From contig NZ_LRUF01000026.1 of assembly GCF_001550155.1 (NCBI RefSeq), positions 390,463 to 454,462 on the forward strand: 64,000 nucleotides of DNA. The letters are read 5' to 3'. The position numbers and the translations under genes are program-made. Source of the DNA: Pseudoalteromonas arabiensis (GTDB lineage Bacteria; Pseudomonadota; Gammaproteobacteria; Enterobacterales; Alteromonadaceae). Of this stretch, positions 8,865 through 17,695 are shown one piece after another (within the stretch, counting starts at the first letter, position 1; each line of letters opens with the position of its first letter). The notes beneath the pieces are model-generated. The model did not search any database. It saw nothing but the letters and a program-made list of their open reading frames with translations, and was not told the DNA's origin.

Positions 8865-9578
8865 ATGAGAATTTTTAAAGCGAAAAGTCCAGCAGGTTTT
8901 GCTGAAGAATACATTGTTGAATCTATTTGGAATGGTGACTTTCCGCCTGGCTCAATTCTTCCTGCTGAACGCGAACTTTCAGAACTAATTGGTGTTACCC
9001 GCACAACGCTTCGTGAAGTGCTACAACGTTTAGCACGAGATGGTTGGTTAACAATCCAGCATGGTAAACCGACTCGTGTAAATAATTTCTGGGAAACATC
9101 TGGGCTGAATATTCTTGAAACGTTAGCACGGCTTGATGAAGACAAAATGCCTGAGTTAACCGACCAATTACTGTCTGCGCGTACCAATATTAGCGCCATT
9201 TATACGCGTGCAGCGATCAAGCTTGCACCTGAACGCGTAATCGAAATTTTATCGCAAAGTGAGCAGCTTGAAGACAGTGCGCAAGCGTTTGCTGATTACG
9301 ACTACAAAGTACACCATGAGTTAGCTATTGCGGGAAATAATCGCATTTATGTACTGATTTTAAATGGCTTTAAAGGCTTTTATTCAAAAATTGGTTGTCA
9401 TTATTTTTCTGATTCACGTACCCGTGAATTAGCGCGTCAGTTTTATAAAGATTTAACTTTACTGGCAGAGCGTCGTGAACATGATGGTGCGATTTCTATG
9501 ATGCGTAAATACGGTCATCAAACAGGTGAAATCTGGCAGCAGATCCGTGGTGATATGCCAGAAGATATAATGGATTAA
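8865..9578 (+). CDS. fadR: Fatty acid metabolism regulator FadR
   Basis: FadR is a GntR-family regulator that represses beta-oxidation genes and activates unsaturated fatty acid synthesis; long-chain acyl-CoA releases it from DNA. The 237-residue product has the winged-helix DNA-binding domain at 1-75. [30 protein letters not shown] and [13 protein letters not shown] are nearly identical to E. coli FadR. An all-helical acyl-CoA-binding domain follows, with [12 protein letters not shown] and YGHQTGEIW. The length fits the family (239). It is flanked by its own operator and terminator. Confidence 0.97.
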   Translation: MRIFKAKSPAGFAEEYIVESIWNGDFPPGSILPAERELSELIGVTRTTLREVLQRLARDGWLTIQHGKPTRVNNFWETSGLNILETLARLDEDKMPELTDQLLSARTNISAIYTRAAIKLAPERVIEILSQSEQLEDSAQAFADYDYKVHHELAIAGNNRIYVLILNGFKGFYSKIGCHYFSDSRTRELARQFYKDLTLLAERREHDGAISMMRKYGHQTGEIWQQIRGDMPEDIMD

Positions 9579-9606
9579 TATTTGTAAAGTATTAACTGTC
9601 ACCTGA

Positions 9607-9637
9607 AAACCCAGCTTGATGCTGGGTTTCTTATTTT
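9607..9637 (+). terminator. Intrinsic terminator after fadR
   Basis: AAACCCAGC pairs with GCTGGGTTT around TTGAT, followed by TCTTATTTTT. Confidence 0.8.
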
Positions 9638-9748
9638 TAGCCAAAATATACTAAGTTATTGAAAGGATGGTTTATTTCTGTACTTTATTGAGTAGATAGA
9701 AGTTGACTTCAAGTTGCCCAGCCATCAATTTAGCCGAATCAATTTTTT

Positions 9749-9785
9749 CGATTGCACATATCGCTTTTTTCGATTGTTCATTTGT
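9749..9785 (+). promoter_or_regulatory. Phased CGAT/ATCG array with OxyR-like spacing before the peroxiredoxin gene
   Basis: Three four-base elements alternate with exact 7-bp gaps: CGAT (9749-9752), ATCG (9760-9763) and CGAT (9771-9774). A degenerate fourth (TTGT, 9782-9785) follows at the same spacing. OxyR contacts four ATAG/CTAT elements with this 4+7 periodicity, although the bases differ here. The same array contains a direct repeat of TTTTTTCGATTG with a 22-bp period. An oxidative-stress activator site before a peroxiredoxin gene would make sense, but the factor is inferred. The rest of the 9639-9911 gap shows nothing else clear. Confidence 0.35.
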
Positions 9786-9911
9786 CTGTAACCTCTTTAA
9801 ACTATCTTGCTAATTATCAGTGCTTACCCTTGGTTTTTGATTTTTCGTAACCATATACTAGTAAGTATTGCGTAGGCAATTGGAAATAAACTCAAATATT
9901 TGGAGATAAAA

Positions 9912-10517
9912 ATGGGTGTATTAGTTGGCCGTCAGGCACCAGACTTTACTGCAGCAGCTGTTCTTGGTAACGGTGAAATCGTTGAAAACTTTAACCTAAA
10001 AGAAACTATCAAAGGTAAAAAAGCAGTTATCTTCTTTTACCCGTTAGACTTCACTTTCGTATGTCCTTCAGAGCTAATCGCTTTCGACAAACGTTTTGAA
10101 GAATTCCAAAAGCGTGGCGTTGAAGTAATCGGTGTTTCTATCGATTCACAATTCTCACACAACGCATGGCGTAACACTGCCGTTGCTGACGGTGGTATTG
10201 GTCAAGTGAAATATGCACTTGTTGCAGACGTTAAACACGAAATCTGTCAAGCATATGACGTTGAGCACCCAGAAGCCGGTGTTGCTTTCCGTGGTTCTTT
10301 CCTAATCGACGAAGAAGGTAACGTACGTCACCAAGTAGTTAACGACCTTCCACTAGGCCGTAACATCGACGAAATGATCCGTATGGTTGACGCACTCGCA
10401 TTCCACAGCGAGCACGGTGAAGTATGTCCTGCTGGTTGGACTGAAGGCAAAAAAGGTATGGACGCAAGCCCTGAAGGCGTTGCTAAGTTCCTTTCTGAAA
10501 ACGAAGGCGACCTATAA
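9912..10517 (+). CDS. Typical 2-Cys peroxiredoxin (AhpC/TSA family)
   Basis: This thiol peroxidase reduces H2O2, organic peroxides and peroxynitrite. The 201-residue product has the peroxidatic Cys51 in FTFVCPSE and the resolving Cys172 in HGEVCPAGW, as in typical 2-Cys enzymes that work as obligate homodimers. GGIG at about 93-96 is present, but the C-terminal YF motif of overoxidation-sensitive forms is not seen. A TTG at 9900 is in frame, but the ATG at 9912 sits 6 nt behind GGAG and gives the family N-terminus MGVLVG. Nothing like ahpF adjoins it, so electrons probably come from thioredoxin. Confidence 0.93.
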   Translation: MGVLVGRQAPDFTAAAVLGNGEIVENFNLKETIKGKKAVIFFYPLDFTFVCPSELIAFDKRFEEFQKRGVEVIGVSIDSQFSHNAWRNTAVADGGIGQVKYALVADVKHEICQAYDVEHPEAGVAFRGSFLIDEEGNVRHQVVNDLPLGRNIDEMIRMVDALAFHSEHGEVCPAGWTEGKKGMDASPEGVAKFLSENEGDL

Positions 10518-10540
10518 TTTAGGCCTGAGTTAAAGAGTTA

Positions 10541-10571
10541 AAAAACCCGCCAGTTGGCGGGTTTTTGTTTT
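10541..10571 (+). terminator. Intrinsic terminator after the peroxiredoxin gene
   Basis: AAAAACCCGCC pairs with GGCGGGTTTTT around AGTT, an 11-bp perfect stem, followed by GTTTTT. It lies between convergent genes and may also serve the TonB receptor gene on the other strand. Confidence 0.87.
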
Positions 10572-10586
10572 TAAGCCTTGATTAGT

Positions 10587-13187
10587 TTAATTAAAACGCA
10601 TCGTTAACTTAGTGTAGAAGTAACGGCCACGTGGATTATGTACACTTGATACATAGCCATATAAGTCGCCATCACCATCACCAATTGCGAATGGTGGATC
10701 TTCATCAAATACATTATTAACGCCCACAGAGACCTTTAATTTATCTGAGAAGTTATAAGCGGTCTGTAAATCGACTAATGTTTGTGAGTCAACCATACGC
10801 GAAGTATTGCTGTCAAAATCAAGGTCACCATCGAAGTTAATGTCTGGAGTATCCTCAAACTCGCCAATGTAACTAACGTTTACATTCGTATTAAAGTCGC
10901 CCATCTCCCAGTTTGTGCTGAAAATCCAGCGATGTTCAGGGTAACGGTATTCGCCAGTGTAATCACGACCATCTTTTTTGAACTCATCTTGGTAGGCCCA
11001 CTCTAGATTGAATTTCAAGAATCCATAGTCATTCATTGCATGTGTGTAGTTTGCCGATACATCTATACCTGAGACTTCTTGCGAAGAGACATTTTCAAAT
11101 GTGCTGTGTACTTTTTGAATGACACCTAGGCTCAAACCATCCTGAGGCGCAAGTCGAACGCATACAGTACTGTTTTGGTCATTACAATTTTCACTGTAAA
11201 TAGGGCCGAACTCTTGCTCGTCAATCTTATTATCTTGAGTGATACTCCAGATATCGACACCAAAACCAAACTCAGCTGTTGGCGCCCAAATAAAGCCGAC
11301 GTTCCACGACTCAGATTCCTCAGCTTCAAGGTTTGGATTACCTGCAAATTGAATGTTGTAATCAAGCGCATCGCAATCTTGTCCAGTTGCTTGGCATCGG
11401 TAAGTATCTACAAAGAATTGGCTTTCTTCTGAAGGTCCCAAGCCTATTTGTGCAAGCGATGGCGCTCTAAATCCTTGTGCCCAAGAACCTCGAACGGTAA
11501 TCGAGTCAGTTGGAGCCCAGCGAACTGCTACTTTAGGATTTGTTGTTGAACCAAAGTCACTGTAATCATCGTAACGACCAGCCAGTTGTAGCTCTAGGTT
11601 GTCGGCAAGTGGAATTGAAAACTCAATATAGGCAGCATATTGATCACGCTCAGCAGCCGCTGAAACAGATTCAGTACCAAAAATTAACCCGCGTTGGAAT
11701 TGATCATCTGGAATGTCGCTAACATCTTCTTCGCGGTACTCAATACCGGCAGCCATCATCACAACATCGTCGCCAAAGCTGAATGCTTCACCAGTGATGT
11801 TTGCATCAAATGATGTCATATGTGATTCACCACGGCGCACTAGGCTTGTTGTGATACGATCAATAACATCTTGACTATTATAGGTGCCGCCGAATGGGTT
11901 GTAGTTACCCGCGTCGATTTCTTGTTGTAAAAAGTCAGTACGCACCCAGCCTTGGCTTCTGTCGCCAGTTTGCATTGATTTGCTACGGCCTTTTTGTACC
12001 GCCGCTTCCCAGCTCCAGTCACTAATTTCACCTTTGAGTCCGGCAACAAAGCGTAGTGTATCTGATTCAATGTCCCACTGACGCGCTCCAGCATCCACTG
12101 TACGGTAACGACCAATATCAATATCTTGACCAAAAGGATTATTCGGATGACTTGCTGGAACTGTCAGTCCTGCGTCTTCATCAAGTGGAGTAGGCGCCCC
12201 AGCTGCTTGTGATGAATTGTGTTGAACCGCCACTTCTAAGAAAGCTGAAATACCATTATCAAAGTTGTATTCAAATTGTGAAATAGCACCCACTCGCTCA
12301 GATGCCGGCGTAATATAACCATATGGGCCATAGTCGAATAAACAACTTCCAGTTGATGTAGCATTTTCAGGAGGACACGATGGGTCAATCGTTTTTTCGC
12401 CATCTACATAAAAGTAACCTGGAAAACCGCGTGATGAGCGAAAGTCCATACCACCATAGGGTTCTTGGTTTGCAGTACCTAATCGCCCCATTTCATCTGA
12501 TGATAAAGCTGTGTTATTGAAGTAATCAATAATGATAGATGCACTACTTTTTTCAGTGCTCGTACCCCACACTAGACTGGCTGTTTTTTCTTCATAATTA
12601 GGCCCGTCTGTACCGCCATAACCTAGGTTAACTTCTAGACCATTTATATCTTTCTTTAAGATGATATTAACGACACCAGCTACAGCATCGGAGCCATAAA
12701 TAGCCGATGCCCCATCTTTTAAAATATCGATTCGCTCAATAGCTGATACAGGGATTGAGTTAATATCAACAAATGAATTAGTGATGCTTTCAGCAAATGC
12801 ACTAATAGACACTCGGCGGCCATTTATTAACACAAGCGTGGCATCAGAGCCTAATCCACGTAAACTCACTGCAGCAGCCCCGTTCGCTGTAGAGTCTTGG
12901 TTATTACCACGGGTAGAAAATGTACCATTACCGGCTACGGGCATACGTTCTAAAAGTTGTTGTAAGTTGTCGTAGCCCATATTATCAATGTCTGCACGAC
13001 TGATAGATTGCACCGGCGAAGGGCCTTCAATATCAGAGCGTTTAATGCGAGAACCTGTTACTTCAATACGTTCGACCTTTTCAGCTCCATCTGTTTGAGC
13101 TGCAACAGACATAAAGCTTGTGCCTGCTAACGCTGCAATGGTAAATGCATAAAGTGGTCGTTGCATAAAGTGATGGGAGTTCTTCAT
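10587..13187 (-). CDS. TonB-dependent outer membrane receptor
   Basis: This 866-residue receptor is likely to import a scarce nutrient across the outer membrane with TonB energy; the substrate cannot be told. From ATG 13185-13187 (AGGA about 9 nt before) it has a signal peptide and, after cleavage, the TonB-box-like stretch VERIEVTGSRIKRSD. A plug domain follows (SLRGLGSDATLVLINGRRV, ILKDGASAIYGSDAVAGVVN), then a long barrel rich in aromatic strands ending in a terminal Phe/Asn (LTMRFN). The GSRIKRSD opening is common in receptors of Alteromonadales. An upstream in-frame extension of 22 residues is rejected because it would bury the signal peptide. Confidence 0.92.
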   Translation of the reverse strand: MKNSHHFMQRPLYAFTIAALAGTSFMSVAAQTDGAEKVERIEVTGSRIKRSDIEGPSPVQSISRADIDNMGYDNLQQLLERMPVAGNGTFSTRGNNQDSTANGAAAVSLRGLGSDATLVLINGRRVSISAFAESITNSFVDINSIPVSAIERIDILKDGASAIYGSDAVAGVVNIILKKDINGLEVNLGYGGTDGPNYEEKTASLVWGTSTEKSSASIIIDYFNNTALSSDEMGRLGTANQEPYGGMDFRSSRGFPGYFYVDGEKTIDPSCPPENATSTGSCLFDYGPYGYITPASERVGAISQFEYNFDNGISAFLEVAVQHNSSQAAGAPTPLDEDAGLTVPASHPNNPFGQDIDIGRYRTVDAGARQWDIESDTLRFVAGLKGEISDWSWEAAVQKGRSKSMQTGDRSQGWVRTDFLQQEIDAGNYNPFGGTYNSQDVIDRITTSLVRRGESHMTSFDANITGEAFSFGDDVVMMAAGIEYREEDVSDIPDDQFQRGLIFGTESVSAAAERDQYAAYIEFSIPLADNLELQLAGRYDDYSDFGSTTNPKVAVRWAPTDSITVRGSWAQGFRAPSLAQIGLGPSEESQFFVDTYRCQATGQDCDALDYNIQFAGNPNLEAEESESWNVGFIWAPTAEFGFGVDIWSITQDNKIDEQEFGPIYSENCNDQNSTVCVRLAPQDGLSLGVIQKVHSTFENVSSQEVSGIDVSANYTHAMNDYGFLKFNLEWAYQDEFKKDGRDYTGEYRYPEHRWIFSTNWEMGDFNTNVNVSYIGEFEDTPDINFDGDLDFDSNTSRMVDSQTLVDLQTAYNFSDKLKVSVGVNNVFDEDPPFAIGDGDGDLYGYVSSVHNPRGRYFYTKLTMRFN

Positions 13188-13345
13188 AAAATTCAATCCT
13201 TGTTTCAATGTGAGAATATTGTGAATAAATATCACGAAAAAGATTGATACCATGTAAATGGTGTGTTTTCAAATAGCAAAAAGGTATGGGTTTTTAAGCT
13301 GATAATGGTTTTTTGGAGAGTGAAGTGTGTGTTTTCAAGGGGTAC

Positions 13346-13369
13346 AAGCCTAACAAAAAAGTTAGGCTT
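13346..13369. terminator. Hairpin between smpB and the TonB receptor gene
   Basis: AAGCCTAAC pairs with GTTAGGCTT around a loop of six A residues. No clean T run follows it on the smpB strand, so termination is only a guess. Confidence 0.45.
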
Positions 13370-13380
13370 TAATATTATTT

Positions 13381-13860
13381 TTAAGCTTTGTGCTTCATTA
13401 GGCGCTCTTTTTCACGAGCCCAATCTTTATTTTTTCCGTCTTCACGTTTGTCGTGCATCTTTTTACCTTTAGCAAGGTGGAACTCCAACTTCACCCAGCA
13501 TTTTTTCCAGTACATAGCCGTTGCGATCAGTGAGTAACCTTCACGCTCTGTTGCACCGATAAGACGATCGATCTCACGCTTATTTAAAAGTAACTTACGA
13601 TACCGAAGTGGATCGCAAATCACGTGTGTTGAAGCACTATTGAGAGGCTGAATTTGACTGCCAAGTAAAAATGCTTCGCCGTTTTTAATATGAATATAAG
13701 TCTCAGAGATGTTTACTTTACCTGCTCGGATACTTTTTACTTCCCAGCCTTGTAGTTCAACCCCTGCTTCAAACTTATCGTGTAAAAAATACTCATGGCG
13801 CGCTTTTTTGTTCAGCGCGATGGTATTACTTGTCGATTTAGATGATTTTTTCTTAGCCAT
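13381..13860 (-). CDS. smpB: SsrA-binding protein SmpB
   Basis: SmpB partners tmRNA in trans-translation, which rescues stalled ribosomes and tags the incomplete protein. The 159-residue product has the beta-barrel signature ([38 protein letters not shown]) and the basic C-terminal tail [15 protein letters not shown] that enters the mRNA channel. It is divergent from ratA, the usual arrangement in gammaproteobacteria. The tmRNA gene itself is not next to it here. Confidence 0.97.
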   Translation of the reverse strand: MAKKKSSKSTSNTIALNKKARHEYFLHDKFEAGVELQGWEVKSIRAGKVNISETYIHIKNGEAFLLGSQIQPLNSASTHVICDPLRYRKLLLNKREIDRLIGATEREGYSLIATAMYWKKCWVKLEFHLAKGKKMHDKREDGKNKDWAREKERLMKHKA

Positions 13861-13993
13861 AGTGTCCCATATTATACGTAAATACAGCGTTTTTACATCG
13901 CTTTTTTAAGGCTTTGCGTAAATTATACTAGTACGAAAATTTGGGGAAATAGCTAAAGCTTGCTAAAATTCGTCGACACAGTTGGGAGTGAAT

Positions 13994-14434
13994 ATGCCAC
14001 AAATAGAAAAAAGTGCGCTGGTAATGTACAGCAGCAAAGAAATGTTTGATTTAGTCAACGATGTAGATGCTTACCCAGAGTTTTTGCCACATTGCTCAGA
14101 TGCAAAAATTGTTTCAAAGCAGCCCTCTGGTATGACAGCCAGCTTAGAGATTTCTAAAGCGGGTTTAAAAAAGTGGTTCACGACTGAAAACACCTTTATA
14201 GATGATCATACTGTGTCATTACAACTAGTTGATGGCCCATTTAAATCCCTAAAAGGGAAGTGGCACTTTTTACCCTTAGATGACAAAGCCTGTAAAGTGC
14301 AACTACATCTAGAGTTTGAGTTTGCAAGTAAACTTATTGAGCTTGCATTTGGCAAGGTATTTAATGAAGTTGCGAAGAATATGGTGAATGCCTTCACTCA
14401 GCGTGCTAAAGCGGTTTATGGAGCTCGTTTATGA
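13994..14434 (+). CDS. ratA: RatA-type SRPBCC protein (YfjG/CoQ10-binding family)
   Basis: This 146-residue START-like/SRPBCC protein matches E. coli RatA: MPQIEKSALVMYSSKEMFDLV, DVDAYPEFLPHCSDA, VDGPFKSLKGKWHF. RatA was described as inhibiting 70S association, and homologues (Coq10) bind ubiquinone, so the role is not settled. ATG 13994 lies 6 nt after GGGAGTG; a TTG at 13982 in frame is less likely. It overlaps the next gene by ATGA, so the pair is probably translationally coupled. Confidence 0.9.
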   Translation: MPQIEKSALVMYSSKEMFDLVNDVDAYPEFLPHCSDAKIVSKQPSGMTASLEISKAGLKKWFTTENTFIDDHTVSLQLVDGPFKSLKGKWHFLPLDDKACKVQLHLEFEFASKLIELAFGKVFNEVAKNMVNAFTQRAKAVYGARL

Positions 14435-14748
14435 TCAGTGTAGAAGTTGTATTTGCATTACCGACAACAGCAACCAGTTTACTCGTTGAAGTGCCAACAG
14501 GCACAACGGCTGAGCAGGCAGTTATTAAGTCTGGAATTATCGACAAGTGCCCAGAAATAGATGCAAGTAATCTGACCCTAGGTATTTGGAATCGAACGTG
14601 TAAATTGACGCAAGAAGTTAAACAAGGCGACCGAATTGAAATCTATCGTCCCTTGATTGCTGACCCTAAGGATGCCCGCAGACGCCGAGCAGAAAAAGCG
14701 AAGGAAGAGGGGCGTGCGAATAAAATAACGGGTGGACGGCCTAAATAA
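14431..14748 (+). CDS. RnfH family ubiquitin-like protein (RatB, YfjF)
   Basis: This 105-residue beta-grasp protein is of the RnfH/UPF0125 family. The signature is ISVEVVFALP at the start, then WNRTCKLTQEVKQGDRIEIYRPLIADPKDARRRRA read as two linked motifs. The basic C-terminus is typical. The molecular role is unknown; the gene accompanies ratA in most gammaproteobacteria. It begins inside the ratA stop (ATGA, 14431-14434). Confidence 0.92.
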   Translation: MISVEVVFALPTTATSLLVEVPTGTTAEQAVIKSGIIDKCPEIDASNLTLGIWNRTCKLTQEVKQGDRIEIYRPLIADPKDARRRRAEKAKEEGRANKITGGRPK

Positions 14749-14774
14749 AAAAGGTAGCACCTAGCTACCTTTTC
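14748..14774. terminator. Bidirectional intrinsic terminator between rnfH-like gene and bamE
   Basis: AAGGTAGC at 14751-14758 pairs with GCTACCTT at 14764-14771, flanked by A and T runs on both sides. It lies between two convergent genes. Confidence 0.8.
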
Positions 14775-14786
14775 TTGTCTTAGAAC

Positions 14787-15149
14787 TTATTCTTGTTCTA
14801 GAGGGGTATTGAACTCGCTTGGTTGATCGTAATCACCTGAAATTGAAACCAGCTTGTCGTTCTCAAAGTTTACAGTGAGCGATTTTCGCTGCTCATTATC
14901 ACGACCGATGTTAAACACATAAAGGTAATGCCAAGTACTTTTATCAAAAGAGTCTTCTGCCACGGGTTTACCTAGGACATAAACCACTTGCTCACGAGTC
15001 ATGTTTACGCGTAGCTTATCAACATCAGACTGCTCTAAAAAGTTACCTTGGGGAATGTTGATACGATAAACCCAGCTAGAACATCCTGCTGTAACAGTTA
15101 AAGCAAGGGAAAGTACGAGCCAAAAAGAAAAAGTTTTAAACGACTGCAT
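14787..15149 (-). CDS. bamE: Outer membrane assembly lipoprotein BamE (SmpA/OmlA)
   Basis: BamE is a small lipoprotein of the BAM complex that inserts beta-barrel proteins. The 120-residue product has a lipoprotein signal ending in VTAGC (Cys at about 23), then RINIPQGNFL and the paired motif MTREQVVYVLGKPVAED, the SmpA/OmlA signature, and WHYLYVFN. The length is as expected. It converges on the rnfH-like gene, the usual neighbourhood. Confidence 0.95.
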   Translation of the reverse strand: MQSFKTFSFWLVLSLALTVTAGCSSWVYRINIPQGNFLEQSDVDKLRVNMTREQVVYVLGKPVAEDSFDKSTWHYLYVFNIGRDNEQRKSLTVNFENDKLVSISGDYDQPSEFNTPLEQE

Positions 15150-15261
15150 TATTTGTTTGAATCCTTATTTTTTATACTTTGCATGATACCGATTAGTCAC
15201 AGAAGGTAAAACCCTTTTCAACAATTGTTTTTGCTGAGATTGACGTTTACGAGGCACAAAT

Positions 15262-15582
15262 TTGACCACAGACACGACAAAAAGTTTACCTGAATCAATA
15301 AAAAAGCGCGAGAGTATGGATGCTGTGTGGCATTTGTATATCGTTCAGACGCGTTTAGGGCATTGGTACACAGGAATAAGTACTGATGTTGAAAAACGTT
15401 TTGCCGCACACGAGGCTGGTAAAGGAGCTAAGAATTTAAAAGGCAAAGGGCCTTTAACGCTAGTATACCAACAAAAGGTTGGCACCCGCAGCGAGGCAAG
15501 TAAGTTAGAGGCACGTGTGAAAAAGTTAACCAAAATACAAAAAAAGCAGTTTGTATTGTGTACTCAACTCCCTGTTAAGTAA
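15262..15582 (+). CDS. GIY-YIG domain protein (YhbQ/UPF0213 family)
   Basis: This small protein carries a single GIY-YIG nuclease domain: HLYIVQTRLGHWYTGISTD, then RFAAHEAGKGAKNLKGKGP and SEASKLEARVKKLTK. The GIY half appears as LYI and the YIG half as YTG. A role in DNA repair or recombination has been suggested for the family but is not proven. The start is uncertain. TTG at 15262 is 7 nt behind GAGG and gives 106 residues; ATG at 15316 gives 88 and the E. coli-like N-terminus but has its purine run too close. The last 19 bp overlap the M28 peptidase gene on the other strand. Confidence 0.85.
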   Translation: MTTDTTKSLPESIKKRESMDAVWHLYIVQTRLGHWYTGISTDVEKRFAAHEAGKGAKNLKGKGPLTLVYQQKVGTRSEASKLEARVKKLTKIQKKQFVLCTQLPVK

Positions 15583-16484
15583 GTCACAAACTCCGCTATT
15601 TTTAAAATGGTTTGCTCATAAAGGTGAAAGTCGATATGTTCTAGCGTGTCTGTTACTTGATGATGATGTTTATCATCACCCATGCCGAAATAAATAAAAG
15701 GAATATCAGCTTTGGCAAATGCGTAGTGATCACTTGCTTTACGCCAGTTAATGTTAGTGCCAAGTAATCTATTGAGTCGTGCTGATGAACTGCTGACTAT
15801 AAATGTTAATTCCTTATCAGAGAGCAAAGTTAACGCTTTTTTATACTGACTACCAGACTGCCTATCTAAATACACATAAATGCGTGGTTTGTGTTTATTA
15901 ACCACTAACATATCAAGGTTTATACTTAGTTTGATATCACTTAAATTAAGTGTGGAGACAAGATATTTACTGCCGTGTAAACCGTTTTCTTCAGCATCCG
16001 TAGCGACAAAAACTAAGTTGTACTGTCGAGTTTGATGCGCTAAATGATGTGCTAAGTACAACAGCGCAGCTACGCCGCTGGCATTATCGTTCGCTCCTGG
16101 GTAATAGCGGCTTCCTGTTGGCCCTAGGTGATCATAGTGAGCGGTGAAAATGATCATTTTGCAATCAGTGCATGCTGTTTTCTGCGTGGCGATTATATTA
16201 ACGCCTGAGCGTTTTTGGTTAAAAGGAACATCATACTCAAAGGGTTGTTTACGTACGTTGTAGTTTAGTTCTAAGAAGCGCTCACTAATAAACTCACCCG
16301 CATGTTTTGCACCAAGCGTATTTGTTTTCCTGCCATAAAATTGACTGGATGTAAGTGCTGTAATGTCCTTTTCGAGTGCGGTTTGTGCATTCGCATATGC
16401 ATGACCAGTCAGAATAAGTAACAGACTACTAGTAGTGAGTAAGCTTAGCTGTGTGAGAGCGAATAGCTTGTAATTTGCTTTCAT
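15564..16484 (-). CDS. Secreted M28 family zinc peptidase
   Basis: This is probably a secreted or periplasmic aminopeptidase. From ATG 16482-16484 it has 306 residues, a signal peptide (hydrophobic SLLTTSSLLLILTG then AYANA) and a dizinc M28 domain. Its features are FTAHYDHLG (His ligand), PGANDNASGVAALL (bridging Asp), DAEENGLHGS (Glu base and ligand) and HHHQVTDTLEHID (C-terminal His). A further ATG five codons upstream (16499) is possible. The N-terminal coding region overlaps the end of the TPR lipoprotein gene by 56 bp in another frame, so the two are co-transcribed. Confidence 0.87.
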   Translation of the reverse strand: MKANYKLFALTQLSLLTTSSLLLILTGHAYANAQTALEKDITALTSSQFYGRKTNTLGAKHAGEFISERFLELNYNVRKQPFEYDVPFNQKRSGVNIIATQKTACTDCKMIIFTAHYDHLGPTGSRYYPGANDNASGVAALLYLAHHLAHQTRQYNLVFVATDAEENGLHGSKYLVSTLNLSDIKLSINLDMLVVNKHKPRIYVYLDRQSGSQYKKALTLLSDKELTFIVSSSSARLNRLLGTNINWRKASDHYAFAKADIPFIYFGMGDDKHHHQVTDTLEHIDFHLYEQTILKIAEFVTYLTGS

Positions 16485-17610
16485 AGCGTTTTTTATCATG
16501 ATCGAAATCAGCTTTGTTATTAGCGGATATTAAGTACTTTCTGGCAAGTTTTAAATCCCCTAATTGGTAGTAGGTTTTGGCAAGACCAAAGTCAGAATCA
16601 TGAAGTTTAATGTTTAAGCTGCGTGCTTTTTTATAGTGTTTGAGTGCATCTTGATAGCGCGCTGCGGCATATGCATCGTTACCTAATGAAATATGATAGT
16701 AAGGATTGGATTGGCGCTTTTTATCTAGCCTAGTGAGAATGTCTTCTCCCTCTTTTTCACGGTTAGTGAGTTTGTAGATAAGTGCTAAGTTGCCAAGTGC
16801 GGTATGATTGTTCACATCAAGATCAATCGCATGCAGGTAAGCAGCTTCAGCCTGTTTAAAGTGATTAGTTAAACGCAACAGTACCCCTAAGTTACCCCAA
16901 GCACCTGAATATTTTGGGTCGACTTTAATCGCTCCAGTAAAATAACTGTAAGCTAAATCGTAGCTCTCATTGAGCATAGCGGCAGCGCCTTTGTTATTAT
17001 AAAACATTGCAGTAATGCGCGCTTTATCAATGTAACTGGTTTTAAATGATTCTTGACGGCTATTAGGGTCAAAATCAATGACTAAAGCGCGCTCTTGCGG
17101 GTAAATGACCCTTAGATTCGTGAGCTGTTTGCCTCTTTCTTTCACTCTTAGGTTAATGTGTCCAGTGAGTAAATTAAACCCATTATTCAAAGCCCAATAC
17201 TCAGGGATGTGTACTTTTTGAAATTGTCCATATAAACCCAAATGCTCAGCGAGACTATATGCGAGTATAGAAAGCGATAAACAGTTCGCATTTAAGTCGT
17301 TATAGGCTTGCGCTGCGGTAAGGGTCGCGCCTGACTGATAAGAGAGGGATTCATCGCCATTATCGAGCAAAAACTGCATCAGTCGCTTTGCACTGCGGAT
17401 AGAGCGTTGACCCTCAGGAAAGCTCATGTCGAGGCGTTCTTTTATAGTGGGCGTTAATGTAAAGATATCTTTTTGGCTTTCGATCTCCAAAATGTTGAAA
17501 TCTTCAATCTGGGTAAGGGCGTTGGGGGGTGAAAGAGGTTTATCAGCAGTACTATTGCACGCACTTAAAAAGCAAAGGTTTAATACAAGAATAAACGTTG
17601 TTGTTTTCAT
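16429..17610 (-). CDS. Lipoprotein with transglutaminase-like region and TPR repeats
   Basis: The 393-residue product has a lipoprotein signal ending LSAC (Cys about 18). Residues 90-200 carry NANCLSLSILAYSLAEHLGL, then GHINLRV and VIDFDP, resembling the Cys-His-Asp order of transglutaminase-like domains. From about 205 on there are at least four TPR-type repeats (AWGNLGVLLRLTNHFKQAE, ALGNLALIYKLTNREKE and similar). A scaffold or processing role in the envelope can be guessed, nothing more. The GAGGG ribosome site lies 4 nt before the ATG. It precedes and overlaps the M28 peptidase gene. Confidence 0.8.
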   Translation of the reverse strand: MKTTTFILVLNLCFLSACNSTADKPLSPPNALTQIEDFNILEIESQKDIFTLTPTIKERLDMSFPEGQRSIRSAKRLMQFLLDNGDESLSYQSGATLTAAQAYNDLNANCLSLSILAYSLAEHLGLYGQFQKVHIPEYWALNNGFNLLTGHINLRVKERGKQLTNLRVIYPQERALVIDFDPNSRQESFKTSYIDKARITAMFYNNKGAAAMLNESYDLAYSYFTGAIKVDPKYSGAWGNLGVLLRLTNHFKQAEAAYLHAIDLDVNNHTALGNLALIYKLTNREKEGEDILTRLDKKRQSNPYYHISLGNDAYAAARYQDALKHYKKARSLNIKLHDSDFGLAKTYYQLGDLKLARKYLISANNKADFDHDKKRYESKLQAIRSHTAKLTHY

Positions 17611-17695
17611 CTGACCCTCTTAAATTCACGGCCTAAATCACTTTAAGTATAGGCGGTGAATCAAAAAGGGTCAGTGTTAACTGTTACAAAACGTG

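Noticed and set aside
11840-12133. 97-codon reading frame within the first TonB-receptor gene
   Set aside because: It lies inside the receptor gene in another frame, has no ribosome site and a random-looking composition.
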